A stretch of DNA of 64,000 nt from Lacinutrix sp. MedPE-SW. GTDB lineage: Bacteria; Bacteroidota; Bacteroidia; Flavobacteriales; Flavobacteriaceae. The stretch is from contig NZ_MPCX01000002.1 of the NCBI RefSeq assembly GCF_001874145.1, positions 124,001-188,000 on the forward strand, read 5' to 3'. Positions 35,201-44,411 of this stretch are shown here, piece after piece. Under the pieces are notes generated by a model, which was given only the letters and a program-made list of their open reading frames with translations, did no database searches and was not told where the DNA came from. A program made the translations under genes and the position numbers. The first letter of the stretch is position 1. The number at the start of each line of letters is the position of its first letter.

Positions 35201-35680
35201 GACAAATACAAGAAAAATAAAACTCCAATAATGGAAAAAAACAAAATAAATATATTCCAAAGTAAGTATTTAGACTTATTTACCGATTTTGGATATGGAG
35301 TAAATTCATTAAGTGATATTTTACAAAGCTTAGGATATAATATTGAGAATCTTAATTCTTCTTCAGGAAAAACAGAAGCTATTGATGCAATAGGCCAACT
35401 TTTAGAAAAAGAAATTATTTACGTTTTACATTGGGGGAAACACCATAATATTATAAAAAATTTAGATTTAAACTATAAACAAACTTTAATATTTATAAAT
35501 GAAATATGGTTTGAAAATGCAAACTATTCTGATTTTTTAGATATGGTAACTTTTAAATATACCGATTGGTATTATAACAAATTAAAAGAAGCTGGAATAG
35601 ATGTTAACACAGATTGGGGGTTGTTTGGCAAAGAATTTGTCCCAAATATAGAAGAATGGATTAAAGAGAAAAGACCGTAA
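35198..35680 (+). CDS. Uncharacterised soluble protein behind repeat B
   Basis: A 160-residue protein with no signal peptide or membrane segment. It starts at the ATG that closes repeat B; ATG 35231 (residue 12) is an alternative. It is acidic and aromatic-rich, with ALHWGKHHNI-like and TDWYYNKLKEAGIDVNTDWG stretches near its middle and end. I do not recognise the family. Its position directly behind an immunity-like gene with the same leader suggests it could also be an immunity or accessory protein, but that is inference. Confidence 0.6.
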   Translation: MDKYKKNKTPIMEKNKINIFQSKYLDLFTDFGYGVNSLSDILQSLGYNIENLNSSSGKTEAIDAIGQLLEKEIIYVLHWGKHHNIIKNLDLNYKQTLIFINEIWFENANYSDFLDMVTFKYTDWYYNKLKEAGIDVNTDWGLFGKEFVPNIEEWIKEKRP

Positions 35681-35685
35681 ATAAA

Positions 35686-36222
35686 ATGAAAGTAAAAAGT
35701 ATATTTTGCATTATAATATTGATTATTAATTCATCATGTTTTTCTCAAAATAATAGAATTGAGAATAAGTTAATGGAGTGCTATTATCAATCCTTTCAAG
35801 ACAATGGAATTGAAATTAAAAAGCTAATTCATGATTATGAAAACCTTTTAATTAATGAAGGTTTCTTAAAAGATAATAGTGCAAAAAGTTATATAACTTT
35901 TTTACAGAATTTTTCAAATCAAAACATATATACTCCATCAAAATTTTTTTGTGTTGAATCCCAAAATATAAAAAAATTGAATGAAGTTAATTACTTAGAA
36001 TGTAGAAAATTAGTACTAGAAGACTTTAAACATACCAATACTTCAAAATTAGAAAGTATCGAAAAAGCTGTTATAAATAATTCTAATCCACAAAATGTAG
36101 TTAAAGACATGCTAAAAGTATTAACTAAAGAAGATTTTGAAATTGAATATTATAAGAGACAAGCTTTTTTAGTTTTTTGTTTAATTGATACTGAAGCTGG
36201 TCTTAAAAAAAGAGATGATTAA
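35686..36222 (+). CDS. Uncharacterised exported protein
   Basis: A 178-residue protein, 5 nt after the previous gene. The N-terminus MKVKSIFCIIILIINSSCFS is a signal peptide. SSCFSQ could be read by signal peptidase I (after FSQ) or as a weak lipobox ending at the Cys. The mature part is helical and charged, with two further Cys residues (FFCVESQ, YLECRKL). No family recognised. It probably belongs to the same accessory islet, since the next gene is a conserved housekeeping gene (sprE). Confidence 0.6.
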   Translation: MKVKSIFCIIILIINSSCFSQNNRIENKLMECYYQSFQDNGIEIKKLIHDYENLLINEGFLKDNSAKSYITFLQNFSNQNIYTPSKFFCVESQNIKKLNEVNYLECRKLVLEDFKHTNTSKLESIEKAVINNSNPQNVVKDMLKVLTKEDFEIEYYKRQAFLVFCLIDTEAGLKKRDD

Positions 36223-36381
36223 AGTATAAATTGATAAATTGTAATATACAGTCTTAGTCTATTTTTAAGCATTTTCTCTTGTTTTCTACCAAAAACACAA
36301 AAAGATGCTTATTTTTACGTGCTTATCTATGTATATAACAATATTCTTAATAGATTATAGTTATGTATTAGACTAAAAATC

Positions 36382-38940
36382 ATGACGTTGAAAATACCTA
36401 AAAAACTCATAGTACTTGCAGTATTTACTGCTTTAATAGCAACAAGTTGCTCAAGAAAAAACGATAGTTTTCTTAACAGGAGCTACCATGCTATAGGTGC
36501 AAAATATAATAAACTTTATAACGGCAATAATGCCTTAGCAAAAGGCCAGCAAACACTTAACGACGGTTACCAAGACAACTATTGGGAAATTTTGCCAATA
36601 GAGCGTATGCAAGTCACCGAAGAGATTACATTACCTGGACAAACAAAAAATGCCGATTTTGAGCGTGCCGAAGAAAAAGCAGTAAAAGCCATTCAAAAAA
36701 ATGGTATGAATATTCAAGGTAAAGAACGAAACCCACAAATAGATGAAGCGTATTTACTATTAGGAAAAGCACGTTATTTCGACCAGCGTTTTATTCCAGC
36801 TTTAGAAGCGTTTAACTACATATTATATAAATACCCAGCAAGTAGTAATATAAATCAAGCAAAAGTTTGGCGAGAAAAAACAAACATGCGCTTAGAAAAC
36901 GATGAGCTGGCAATAGTTAATTTAAAACGTTTATTAGAAGAAGAAGAACTTGAAGATCAAGATTTGGCAGATGTAACTTCTACATTAGCACAAGCATACA
37001 TAAATTTAAAATCTTTAGATAGCGCATTAACACAAATAAAAATAGCCTCTCAAGAAACAAAAAAAGCGTTCGAAAAAGGAAGATATAACTTTATAAAAGG
37101 TCAATTATATAATGCATTGCAAGAAAAAGACAGTGCAAATATGGCTTTTGATGAAGTTATAGATTTAAACCGAAGCATTCCTCGTAAATATCTAATTAAC
37201 GCATACATTGAAAAAACGAAGAATTTTGATTACGAAAACGGTAACAAATTAGAGTTTCAAGAATTACTTACGCGTTTAGAAGAAGAAAGAGAAAACAGGC
37301 CGTTTTTAGATAAAATTTATCATCAAATTGCGCAGTATCACTTAAAAACGAATAATGACTCTTTAGCAACAATTTACTACAATAAGTCACTGCGTACCAA
37401 TTCGCCAGATAAAATTTTGGTAGCAAAAAACTACGAGACGCTTGGTGATATGAATTTCGATAAAAACAACTATAAAACGGCTGGAGCATATTACGATAGT
37501 ACAATGACGCGTATGGTTTTAAATAGTAAACCATATAGAGTTATAAAACGAAAAAGAGAAAATTTAGACGATGTTATTTATTACGAAGATGTAGCACAAA
37601 AAAACGATAGTATATTAAGAATTGTTGCCATGCCAAAAGCAGAACGCTTAGCTTATTTTAACAACTATATAGCAAAACTAAAAGCCGAAGCAGAAGCAGA
37701 AAAAGAACGTATAGCAATAGAAACTCAAAAAGCTGGATTAGCAACTAATAACGCGGGTGATACAAATAATAGTAATTTTATAAAGCCAGCAAGTGGTTTG
37801 CCACAAGGTTCATCGTTTTACTTTTATAACGATCAAACAGTTGCATACGGTAAAAATGAATTTACTCGTATTTGGGGAGATAGAGAATTAAAAGATAATT
37901 GGCGTTGGTCTAGCACAAAATCTGCAGTGGCGATAGAAAATGCCTCAAATACTTTTCAAGCAGACGTAGCACAAGATGAATTATTTGATGTTAAAACCTA
38001 TTTAGATAAACTTCCAAGTAGTGATGCCGAGATAAAAGATATTGTAAAAGAACGTGATTATGCATATTACCAATTAGGCTTAATTTATAAAGAAAAATTT
38101 AAAGAATATGAGCTTTCAAAAGGTAAATTTCAAGCACTTTTAAATAACAAACCAGAAGAACGCTTAGTGCTACCTTCTAAGTACAATTTATTAAAAATGT
38201 ACGAGATTTTAGGTAGAGAAGCCGAAGTTAATATACTTAAAAACGAAATCATAACTAATTATCCAAACTCTAGATATGCTAGTATATTAAGTAATCCAGA
38301 TCTAGCTTTAGCGAAAGATGAAAACAGTCCAGATAGTGTTTATGAAGCAATTTACAGTAAATTTGAAAATCAAAAATTTTCTCAAGTAATTATAGAAACC
38401 GAAAAAAATATTAAAGCTTTTGAAGGTGATGCCATTGTACCAAAACTTGCATTATTAAAAGCATCTGCAATTGGGCGTTTATATGGTTTTGAACAATATG
38501 TAAAAGCAATAAGTAATGTTGCAATTGCCTATGCTAATACAACAGAAGGTTTACAAGCACAGATGATTTTAGATAAATCTATAGAAAACTTGAGAAATCC
38601 AGATTTTTTAGATGACTCTGCTGCTACGAGCGCAAAAGTAGTATATCAATTTACTAACGCAACACCAGAGCAACTAAAGGCATATAAAGAAATAGTAGAT
38701 AAAGCGGCAACAAAAATGAATTATAACCGCTTATCTACATCAATAGATATTTATAGTCCAGAAAAAACGTTTGTAGTCGTTCATGGTTTACGAAGCATAG
38801 AAAGTGCAAAAGGATTTACATCTTTGTTTGAAGAAGAGGAACAATCAAAGTTATCTAAACCATTTTTTGGAATATCTTCAGAGAATTACAGGATTCTTCA
38901 AATTCACAAAAACTTAGAATCGTATTTAACAAACCAATAA
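36382..38940 (+). CDS. sprE: SprE/PorW, type IX secretion and gliding lipoprotein
   Basis: An 852-residue lipoprotein with the lipobox LIATSC (Cys23), so it is anchored in the envelope. The mature N-terminus (FLNRSYHAIGAKYNKLYNGN) and the TPR-like helical pairs along residues 110-450 and 540-720 match SprE/PorW. SprE/PorW supports the type IX secretion system and gliding in flavobacteria. The neighbours, bactofilin and then the atp operon, are also those expected for this locus. Its C-terminal half ends in a domain with FVVVHGLRSIESAKGF. Confidence 0.88.
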   Translation: MTLKIPKKLIVLAVFTALIATSCSRKNDSFLNRSYHAIGAKYNKLYNGNNALAKGQQTLNDGYQDNYWEILPIERMQVTEEITLPGQTKNADFERAEEKAVKAIQKNGMNIQGKERNPQIDEAYLLLGKARYFDQRFIPALEAFNYILYKYPASSNINQAKVWREKTNMRLENDELAIVNLKRLLEEEELEDQDLADVTSTLAQAYINLKSLDSALTQIKIASQETKKAFEKGRYNFIKGQLYNALQEKDSANMAFDEVIDLNRSIPRKYLINAYIEKTKNFDYENGNKLEFQELLTRLEEERENRPFLDKIYHQIAQYHLKTNNDSLATIYYNKSLRTNSPDKILVAKNYETLGDMNFDKNNYKTAGAYYDSTMTRMVLNSKPYRVIKRKRENLDDVIYYEDVAQKNDSILRIVAMPKAERLAYFNNYIAKLKAEAEAEKERIAIETQKAGLATNNAGDTNNSNFIKPASGLPQGSSFYFYNDQTVAYGKNEFTRIWGDRELKDNWRWSSTKSAVAIENASNTFQADVAQDELFDVKTYLDKLPSSDAEIKDIVKERDYAYYQLGLIYKEKFKEYELSKGKFQALLNNKPEERLVLPSKYNLLKMYEILGREAEVNILKNEIITNYPNSRYASILSNPDLALAKDENSPDSVYEAIYSKFENQKFSQVIIETEKNIKAFEGDAIVPKLALLKASAIGRLYGFEQYVKAISNVAIAYANTTEGLQAQMILDKSIENLRNPDFLDDSAATSAKVVYQFTNATPEQLKAYKEIVDKAATKMNYNRLSTSIDIYSPEKTFVVVHGLRSIESAKGFTSLFEEEEQSKLSKPFFGISSENYRILQIHKNLESYLTNQ

Positions 38941-38951
38941 AGAAAAGCATT

Positions 38952-39356
38952 ATGTTTTCTGATAATAAAAAAATGAAAAACGAAAATAACAACACATCAA
39001 TACAAAATTTAATAGCAAAAGGAACCAAAATAGTTGGGTCTTTTGTAAGCGAAGGAGATATTAGAATAGATGGCGTTATAGAAGGTGATGTAAAAACACC
39101 AGGAAAAGTAGTAGTAGGTAAAACAGGTGAGATAAAAGGATCTTTAGAAAGTAGTAATGCTTATTTTGAAGGTAAGTTTTCTGGAAACCTAAACCTAACA
39201 GGAACATTAACTTTAAAGTCTACAGCTTTTATAGAAGGAGATGTAGTAACACAAAAATTAGCGGTAGAACCAGGAGCAACTTTTAATGTTTCATGTGTTA
39301 TGAAAACAACTGTAAAAGATATAAAAGGTGGATCGAAAACCCAAAAAACAGCTTAG
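38952..39356 (+). CDS. Bactofilin (polymer-forming cytoskeletal protein)
   Basis: A 134-residue protein with the bactofilin beta-helix core: KGTKIVGSFVSEGDIRIDGV, EGDVKTPGKVVVGKTGEIKG and IEGDVVTQKLAVEPGATFN. Bactofilins polymerise without nucleotides and organise cell-envelope processes. It starts 11 nt after sprE. An internal ATG at 38973 could also start it. The 3' end overlaps the AtpI-like gene by 29 nt. Confidence 0.9.
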   Translation: MFSDNKKMKNENNNTSIQNLIAKGTKIVGSFVSEGDIRIDGVIEGDVKTPGKVVVGKTGEIKGSLESSNAYFEGKFSGNLNLTGTLTLKSTAFIEGDVVTQKLAVEPGATFNVSCVMKTTVKDIKGGSKTQKTA

Positions 39357-39549
39357 TCCCTATATCAGGTTTACAACTGTTGCTTTTCAAATGGGTGCCA
39401 TAATTTGGTTAGGCAACTTGCTTGGCGAATGGTTAGACACAAAATATCAAACGACGTACTGGGAAAACACAATAACGTTATTTGCTGTTTTTGCTGCAAT
39501 GTACCTTGTTATAAGTCAAGTTTTGAAAATTTCTAAAGACAATGATTAA
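39328..39549 (+). CDS. AtpI/AtpZ-family protein
   Basis: A 73-residue protein starting at GTG inside the bactofilin gene. It has two hydrophobic segments, FTTVAFQMGAIIWLGNLLGE and ITLFAVFAAMYLVISQVLKI, separated by a short acidic loop (WLDTKYQTTYWEN). This is the AtpI/AtpZ hairpin, which assists ATP synthase assembly or ion handling. Its place upstream of atpB supports this. It overlaps the next gene by 8 nt. Confidence 0.8.
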   Translation: MDRKPKKQLSPYIRFTTVAFQMGAIIWLGNLLGEWLDTKYQTTYWENTITLFAVFAAMYLVISQVLKISKDND

Positions 39550-39931
39550 AAAAATTTTAATTTATTTTTTTTCATTTTCTATTTTATTTGGTTTGGCTTT
39601 TACAATTCAAAATCAAATAATTACTACCTTTAAAATAGAATTAGGTTTTTCTGTTTTAGCAATTTATAGTTTCCATAGCATTGCTTCTTTTTTAATTTGT
39701 GCTACTATTTTAATACTATCAAAAGCTCCAAAATGGCAACCACAGTTAGGTTTTGTTTATATATTTTCTTTTGTACTTAAGTTTTTATTTTTTGCAGCAG
39801 TATTTAAAGAGTCTATTTTTAAAGCAGAAAATTTATCGAAAACCGAAAGCTTAAACCTCCTAATTCCACTAGGTATTTTTCTATTTTTAGAGGTCTATTT
39901 TATAGCAAAAATTTTAAACCAGAAAGACTAG
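39542..39931 (+). CDS. Small polytopic membrane protein upstream of atpB (DUF6168-like)
   Basis: A 129-residue protein with four hydrophobic segments and few charges. It sits where flavobacteria often carry a DUF6168-type gene between AtpI and atpB, a possible counterpart of the classical AtpI protein. No motif shows a function. It overlaps the AtpZ-like gene by 8 nt. Confidence 0.62.
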   Translation: MIKKILIYFFSFSILFGLAFTIQNQIITTFKIELGFSVLAIYSFHSIASFLICATILILSKAPKWQPQLGFVYIFSFVLKFLFFAAVFKESIFKAENLSKTESLNLLIPLGIFLFLEVYFIAKILNQKD

Positions 39932-39976
39932 AAAAAGTTATTCTCGAAAAATTAATTTTATTTTCAAATAATTACA

Positions 39977-39984
39977 TACCTTTG
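39977..39984 (+). promoter_or_regulatory. Probable atpB operon promoter -7 element
   Basis: TACCTTTG is a good match to the TAnnTTTG consensus and lies 40 nt before the atpB ATG. No TTG at the ideal distance upstream was found. It gives the atp genes a start site separate from sprE. Confidence 0.6.
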
Positions 39985-40024
39985 CACGGAATTTAAAAAC
40001 ACGGTTTTTTTGATTTTTTTAACA

Positions 40025-41215
40025 ATGAAGGTAGCTAAACAAACTTTTAAATTTTTCGTCATTATCACAATGCTCTTTGCAAGTGCATCTGCAATGGCTA
40101 AAACACCTGTTACAGAAGGTAATAATAATGGTGGTCAAGTAGATACAAAAACAGAGATAGATGGTTATATACTGCATCACCTTCAAGATGCACATGACTT
40201 TACATTGTTTTCTTACACGAATGATAATGGAGAGCGTAAGCACTTCGGTTTTCCTTTACCGGTAATCTTATGGACTTCAAAAGGACTAGTTACATTTATG
40301 TCTTCAGAGTTTCACCATAATGATGATGGACATGTAATTGTAGAGAAAAATGGTTTAAAGTTTGCGAAAATTCATTCAAAAATTTACGAATTAGATGGTG
40401 CTGCAACTGCAGTAGCTTTCGATGAGGAGCATCATGCAACAAATGCACATAAAGTTTTAGACTTATCTATAACTAAAAGTGTACTTGGTGTGTTGTTAGT
40501 TGGTTTATTAATGTTGTTTGTATTCTCTAGATTAGGGAAACAATATAAAAACAAACAAATACCAACTGGTTTTGGTAGAGTTTTAGAGCCGTTAGTAATA
40601 TATGTTAGAGACGAGATTGTGAGACCTAACATTGGAGAAAAACACTATAGAAAATTTACAGGTTACTTGTTAACAGTGTTCTTTTTTATATGGATATTAA
40701 ACTTATTAGGTTTAACACCATTAGGATTTAACGTTACAGGACAATTAGCTGTTACAGCTTGTTTAGCTATATTTACACTTATAATATATTCTGTAAGTGG
40801 TAATAAAGATTACTGGATGCACATTTTCTGGATGCCAGGAGTGCCAATTTTAATTCGTCCAGTATTAGCTGTTATTGAGTTAGCAAGTGCATTAATAATA
40901 AAGCCATTTTCATTATTAGTACGTTTATTTGCAAACATTTCTGCAGGTCATATTGTAGTAATGAGTTTAATTGCAATAATGTATAACTTAAGAGAGTCGT
41001 TTGGTGTGGTTGGTTCTACATCTTTAGCAATATTATTATCGTTTTTTATAACATTAATAGAAGTATTAGTTGCATTCTTACAGGCTTATATATTTACAAT
41101 GCTTTCAGCATTATTTATAGGTATGGCAGTTGCAGAGCACGACCACGATCATGAACATGATGCAGAAGGTCACGAAATCGCAGACACAGAAGATGTAAGG
41201 TCAGATTTCATTTAA
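40025..41215 (+). CDS. atpB: F-type ATP synthase subunit a
   Basis: A 396-residue protein from the ATG at 40025; the in-frame TTG at 40010 is less likely. The N-terminus resembles a signal peptide (FFVIITMLFASASAMAK) and is followed by about 120 polar residues. About six membrane segments then include the conserved arginine helix PFSLLVRLFANISAGH. The long N-terminal extension is common in Bacteroidota. The C-terminus is rich in His and Asp (EHDHDHEHDAEGH). It forms the proton channel with the c ring. Confidence 0.95.
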   Translation: MKVAKQTFKFFVIITMLFASASAMAKTPVTEGNNNGGQVDTKTEIDGYILHHLQDAHDFTLFSYTNDNGERKHFGFPLPVILWTSKGLVTFMSSEFHHNDDGHVIVEKNGLKFAKIHSKIYELDGAATAVAFDEEHHATNAHKVLDLSITKSVLGVLLVGLLMLFVFSRLGKQYKNKQIPTGFGRVLEPLVIYVRDEIVRPNIGEKHYRKFTGYLLTVFFFIWILNLLGLTPLGFNVTGQLAVTACLAIFTLIIYSVSGNKDYWMHIFWMPGVPILIRPVLAVIELASALIIKPFSLLVRLFANISAGHIVVMSLIAIMYNLRESFGVVGSTSLAILLSFFITLIEVLVAFLQAYIFTMLSALFIGMAVAEHDHDHEHDAEGHEIADTEDVRSDFI

Positions 41216-41254
41216 CAAAGAGTTTTTTTAATTTAACTATATAATTTATTTACT

Positions 41255-41443
41255 ATGTACAATTTAATTGGAGGTGGTTTAATCGTAATCGGAGCAGGTT
41301 TAGGTCTTGGTCAAATTGGTGGAAAAGCAATGGAAGGTATTGCACGTCAACCAGAAGCAGCAGGAAAAATTCAAACAGCGATGATTATTGTTGCAGCACT
41401 ATTAGAAGGTTTAGCATTTGGAGCTTTATTCTTAGCGAAATAA
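41255..41443 (+). CDS. atpE: F-type ATP synthase subunit c
   Basis: A 62-residue hairpin protein with two hydrophobic helices and the polar loop [13 protein letters not shown]. The ion-binding carboxylate is E51 in [10 protein letters not shown]. The residue after it is Gly rather than Ser/Thr, which fits proton rather than sodium coupling. It is followed by a strong stem-loop before atpF. Confidence 0.95.
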   Translation: MYNLIGGGLIVIGAGLGLGQIGGKAMEGIARQPEAAGKIQTAMIIVAALLEGLAFGALFLAK

Positions 41444-41467
41444 GAAAAAGTATCAAATCAAACTTAC

Positions 41468-41509
41468 AAAAACACTATCCTGTAACGGTTGGTTGCAGGA
41501 CGTGTTTTT
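41468..41509 (+). terminator. Stem-loop between atpE and atpF (attenuator or processing signal)
   Basis: Outer arms AAAAACAC (41468-41475) and GTGTTTTT (41502-41509) enclose CCTGTAAC (41479-41486) and GTTGCAGG (41492-41499), with one G-U pair. The right side ends in a U-run, as in an intrinsic terminator. Partial termination here would raise subunit c relative to downstream subunits. Confidence 0.65.
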
Positions 41510-41543
41510 AAAATTAAAACAAAACACTTAATTATTTAATAAG

Positions 41544-42044
41544 ATGGATAAATTATTAAACGATTTTTCACCAGGACTATTTGTAGTACAAACAGTATTA
41601 CTACTATTATTAATTTTCTTAATGGTGAAGTTTGCATGGAAACCAATTCTTAACTCTCTTAATGAAAGAGAAGAAGGTATTCAAGGTGCTTTAGATGCAG
41701 CAGAGAATGCTAAAAAAGAAATGGCTAACTTACAGGCAGATAATCAAAAATTATTACAAGAAGCGCGTTTAGAAAGAGAAACAATGCTTAAAGAAGCGCG
41801 TGAACTTAAAAGTAAGATGATTGCAGATGCAGAAGCAGAAGCTCAATCACAAGCTAATAAAATGATTGCACAAGCTCAAGAAGCTATCGCAAGTGAAAAG
41901 AAAGCAGCAATGGCAGAGTTAAAAAGTCACGTTGCAGGATTATCTCTTGATATTGCAGAAAAAGTAGTACGTCAAGAATTATCTAATAAAGACAAGCAAT
42001 TAGAATTAGTTGAGTCTATGTTAGGTGAAGCAAAACTTAACTAA
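41544..42044 (+). CDS. atpF: F-type ATP synthase subunit b
   Basis: A 166-residue protein with one N-terminal membrane helix (LFVVQTVLLLLLIFLMVKFA). A long, charged coiled coil rich in Ala, Glu and Lys then runs to the C-terminus. This is the peripheral stalk subunit. It lies downstream of the c-subunit stem-loop and 77 nt before atpH. Confidence 0.95.
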   Translation: MDKLLNDFSPGLFVVQTVLLLLLIFLMVKFAWKPILNSLNEREEGIQGALDAAENAKKEMANLQADNQKLLQEARLERETMLKEARELKSKMIADAEAEAQSQANKMIAQAQEAIASEKKAAMAELKSHVAGLSLDIAEKVVRQELSNKDKQLELVESMLGEAKLN

Positions 42045-42101
42045 TTATTATATTTATAGTTTTAAACTTAAATATAAAGCAAGTATAATTTAAAAAGATT
42101 T

Positions 42102-42113
42102 CCACTGTAGTGG
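42102..42113 (+). promoter_or_regulatory. Leader hairpin 8 nt before atpH ATG
   Basis: CCAC, loop TGTA, GTGG. The spacer GCATAAAT leads to the ATG at 42122. The same geometry occurs upstream of three other genes in this window. Confidence 0.55.
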
Positions 42114-42121
42114 GCATAAAT

Positions 42122-42652
42122 ATGGCAAGAGCAGCAATACGTTACGCAAAAGCAGTATTAAGCATAGCAAATGATCAAAACACGGCAGAAGCTGTAAATA
42201 AAGACATGACGCTAATTGCTAATACTATTGCCGAAAACAAAGATTTAAGCAACATGCTTTTAAGTCCTGTTATTACTCCTTCAATAAAAAAATCGGCTTT
42301 ATTAGAGATTTTTAAAGGAATTAATACAGTAACTTCTAATTTAATCGATACACTTATTACAAATAAGCGAATAGATATAATTAGTAATGTGGCATCAAAA
42401 TATACAGAGTTATATGATGCATCAAAAGGCATTCAAGTAGCAACAGTAACAACAGCTGTAGCTTTAACAGATGATTTGAAAGCTAAAGTATTAAACAAAG
42501 CAAAAGAATTAACTGGAAAAGACGTTACAGTAAACAGTATTATAGATGAAAGCATTTTAGGTGGTTTCATTTTAAGAGTGGGAGATATACAGTACAACGC
42601 TAGTATCTCTAATAAACTCGACAAATTAAAAAGAGAATTCACAATAAATTAA
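42122..42652 (+). CDS. atpH: F-type ATP synthase subunit delta
   Basis: A 176-residue protein. The ATG at 42122 gives MARAAIRYAKAVLSIANDQN, the usual delta-subunit start; the in-frame GTG at 42110 would fall inside a hairpin. The C-terminal ending LGGFILRVGDIQYNASISNK is typical of OSCP/delta. It links the peripheral stalk to the F1 head. Confidence 0.93.
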   Translation: MARAAIRYAKAVLSIANDQNTAEAVNKDMTLIANTIAENKDLSNMLLSPVITPSIKKSALLEIFKGINTVTSNLIDTLITNKRIDIISNVASKYTELYDASKGIQVATVTTAVALTDDLKAKVLNKAKELTGKDVTVNSIIDESILGGFILRVGDIQYNASISNKLDKLKREFTIN

Positions 42653-42666
42653 AAATGTTAATCGGG

Positions 42667-42682
42667 CACTTAATTTTAAGTG
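42667..42682 (+). promoter_or_regulatory. Inverted repeat between atpH and atpA
   Basis: CACTTAA and TTAAGTG with a 2-nt loop, 29 nt before the atpA ATG. It has no strong U-run, so it may be an RNA-processing or stability element rather than a terminator. Confidence 0.45.
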
Positions 42683-42711
42683 AACGTTTAATATCTAATA
42701 TCTAAATAAAG

Positions 42712-44292
42712 ATGGCAGAAGTAAAACCAGCTGAAATATCAGCAATCTTAAAACAACAACTTTCAGGTTTTGAAGCAAGTGCTTCATTAGACGAAGTAGG
42801 AACAGTATTAACTGTAGGTGATGGTATTGTACGTGCTTACGGATTAGCAAATGCTCAATACGGAGAATTAGTAGAATTCGATGGTGGTGCAGAAGGAATT
42901 GTATTAAACTTAGAAGAAGATAACGTAGGTATCGTACTTTTAGGTGGATCTACAGGTGTTAAAGAAGGTTCAACTGTAAAACGTACTTCTCGTATTGCCT
43001 CTGTAAAAGTAGGTGAAGGTATTGTAGGTCGTGTTGTAGATACTTTAGGTAACCCAATAGATGGTAAAGGACCAATTGCTGGAGATACTTACGAGATGCC
43101 ATTAGAGCGTAAAGCTCCTGGTGTAATTTACAGAGAACCAGTAACAGAACCATTACAAACAGGTATTAAAGCTATTGATGCTATGATTCCAGTTGGTAGA
43201 GGACAACGTGAGTTAGTTATTGGTGACCGTCAAACAGGTAAAACTACTGTTTGTATTGATGCTATCTTAAATCAAAAAGAATTTTACGATGCTGGTAATC
43301 CAGTATATTGTATATATGTTGCTGTAGGTCAAAAGGCTTCAACAGTAGCAAACATTGCTAAAACTTTAGAAGAAAAAGGAGCTTTAGCTTACACAACAAT
43401 AGTAGCTGCAAATGCAAGTGATCCTGCTGCAATGCAAGTTTATGCACCAATGACTGGAGCATCTATTGGAGAGTACTTTAGAGATACTGGTAGACCAGCT
43501 TTAATTGTATTTGATGATTTATCAAAACAAGCCGTTGCATACCGTGAAGTATCTTTATTATTAAGACGTCCACCAGGACGTGAGGCATATCCTGGAGATG
43601 TATTTTACTTACACTCTAGATTATTAGAGCGTTCTGCAAAAATCATTAACGATGATTCTATTGCTAAAGAAATGAACGATTTACCAGAGACTTTAAAACC
43701 TATGGTAAAAGGTGGAGGATCTTTAACAGCTTTACCAATTATTGAAACACAAGCAGGAGACGTTTCGGCATATATACCAACAAACGTAATTTCTATTACA
43801 GACGGACAAATTTTCTTAGATGGAGATTTATTTAACTCTGGTGTACGTCCAGCAATTAACGTAGGTATTTCTGTATCTCGTGTTGGTGGTAATGCACAAA
43901 TTAAATCTATGAAAAAAGTATCTGGTACTTTAAAATTAGACCAGGCACAATTCCGTGAATTAGAAGCTTTCGCTAAGTTTGGATCAGATTTAGATGCTGT
44001 TACTTTAAACGTAATTGAAAAAGGAAAACGTAACGTAGAGATTTTAAAGCAAGGACAAAACGATCCTTATACTGTAGAAGATCAAGTTGCAATTATATAC
44101 GCTGGTTCTAAAAACTTATTAAAAGATGTACCAGTAAATAAAGTAAAAGAATTTGAAAGAGACTTTATCGAATTCTTAAACGCTAAACATAGAGGTGTTT
44201 TAGATACTTTAAAAGCAGGAAAATTAACTGATGAAGTTACAGATACTTTAGTAAGTGTATCTAAAGACTTATCAGCTAAATATAGAGCATAA
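42712..44292 (+). CDS. atpA: F-type ATP synthase subunit alpha
   Basis: A 526-residue protein with the P-loop [11 protein letters not shown] near residue 172, the DELSEED-region equivalents and [20 protein letters not shown] near residue 283. It is full length and is followed by atpG. The atpD (beta) and atpC (epsilon) genes are not in the window; in Bacteroidota they usually form a separate operon. Confidence 0.97.
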   Translation: MAEVKPAEISAILKQQLSGFEASASLDEVGTVLTVGDGIVRAYGLANAQYGELVEFDGGAEGIVLNLEEDNVGIVLLGGSTGVKEGSTVKRTSRIASVKVGEGIVGRVVDTLGNPIDGKGPIAGDTYEMPLERKAPGVIYREPVTEPLQTGIKAIDAMIPVGRGQRELVIGDRQTGKTTVCIDAILNQKEFYDAGNPVYCIYVAVGQKASTVANIAKTLEEKGALAYTTIVAANASDPAAMQVYAPMTGASIGEYFRDTGRPALIVFDDLSKQAVAYREVSLLLRRPPGREAYPGDVFYLHSRLLERSAKIINDDSIAKEMNDLPETLKPMVKGGGSLTALPIIETQAGDVSAYIPTNVISITDGQIFLDGDLFNSGVRPAINVGISVSRVGGNAQIKSMKKVSGTLKLDQAQFRELEAFAKFGSDLDAVTLNVIEKGKRNVEILKQGQNDPYTVEDQVAIIYAGSKNLLKDVPVNKVKEFERDFIEFLNAKHRGVLDTLKAGKLTDEVTDTLVSVSKDLSAKYRA

Positions 44293-44302
44293 AACAATTA
44301 AT

Positions 44303-44341
44303 AATTTAAAGTTATAAGCTTTTAGCTTATAACTTTAAATT
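44303..44341 (+). promoter_or_regulatory. Long stem-loop between atpA and atpG
   Basis: Perfect 17-bp stem: left arm 44303-44319 starts AATTTAAAG, right arm 44325-44341 ends CTTTAAATT, with a 5-nt loop. There is no clean U-run after it. It is followed by a purine-rich leader containing ACTCTAGGAGT. It is a candidate mRNA-processing or partial termination site. Confidence 0.55.
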
Positions 44342-44411
44342 TTAATAATTAAATAATTGTCACTCTAGGAGTCAAGCAAAGCGAGAACCAAGAGTCTTTA
44401 TAATATAGAGA

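Noticed and set aside
41255-41443. Sodium-coupled c subunit
   Set aside because: The residue after the key Glu is Gly, not Ser or Thr as in sodium-binding rings.
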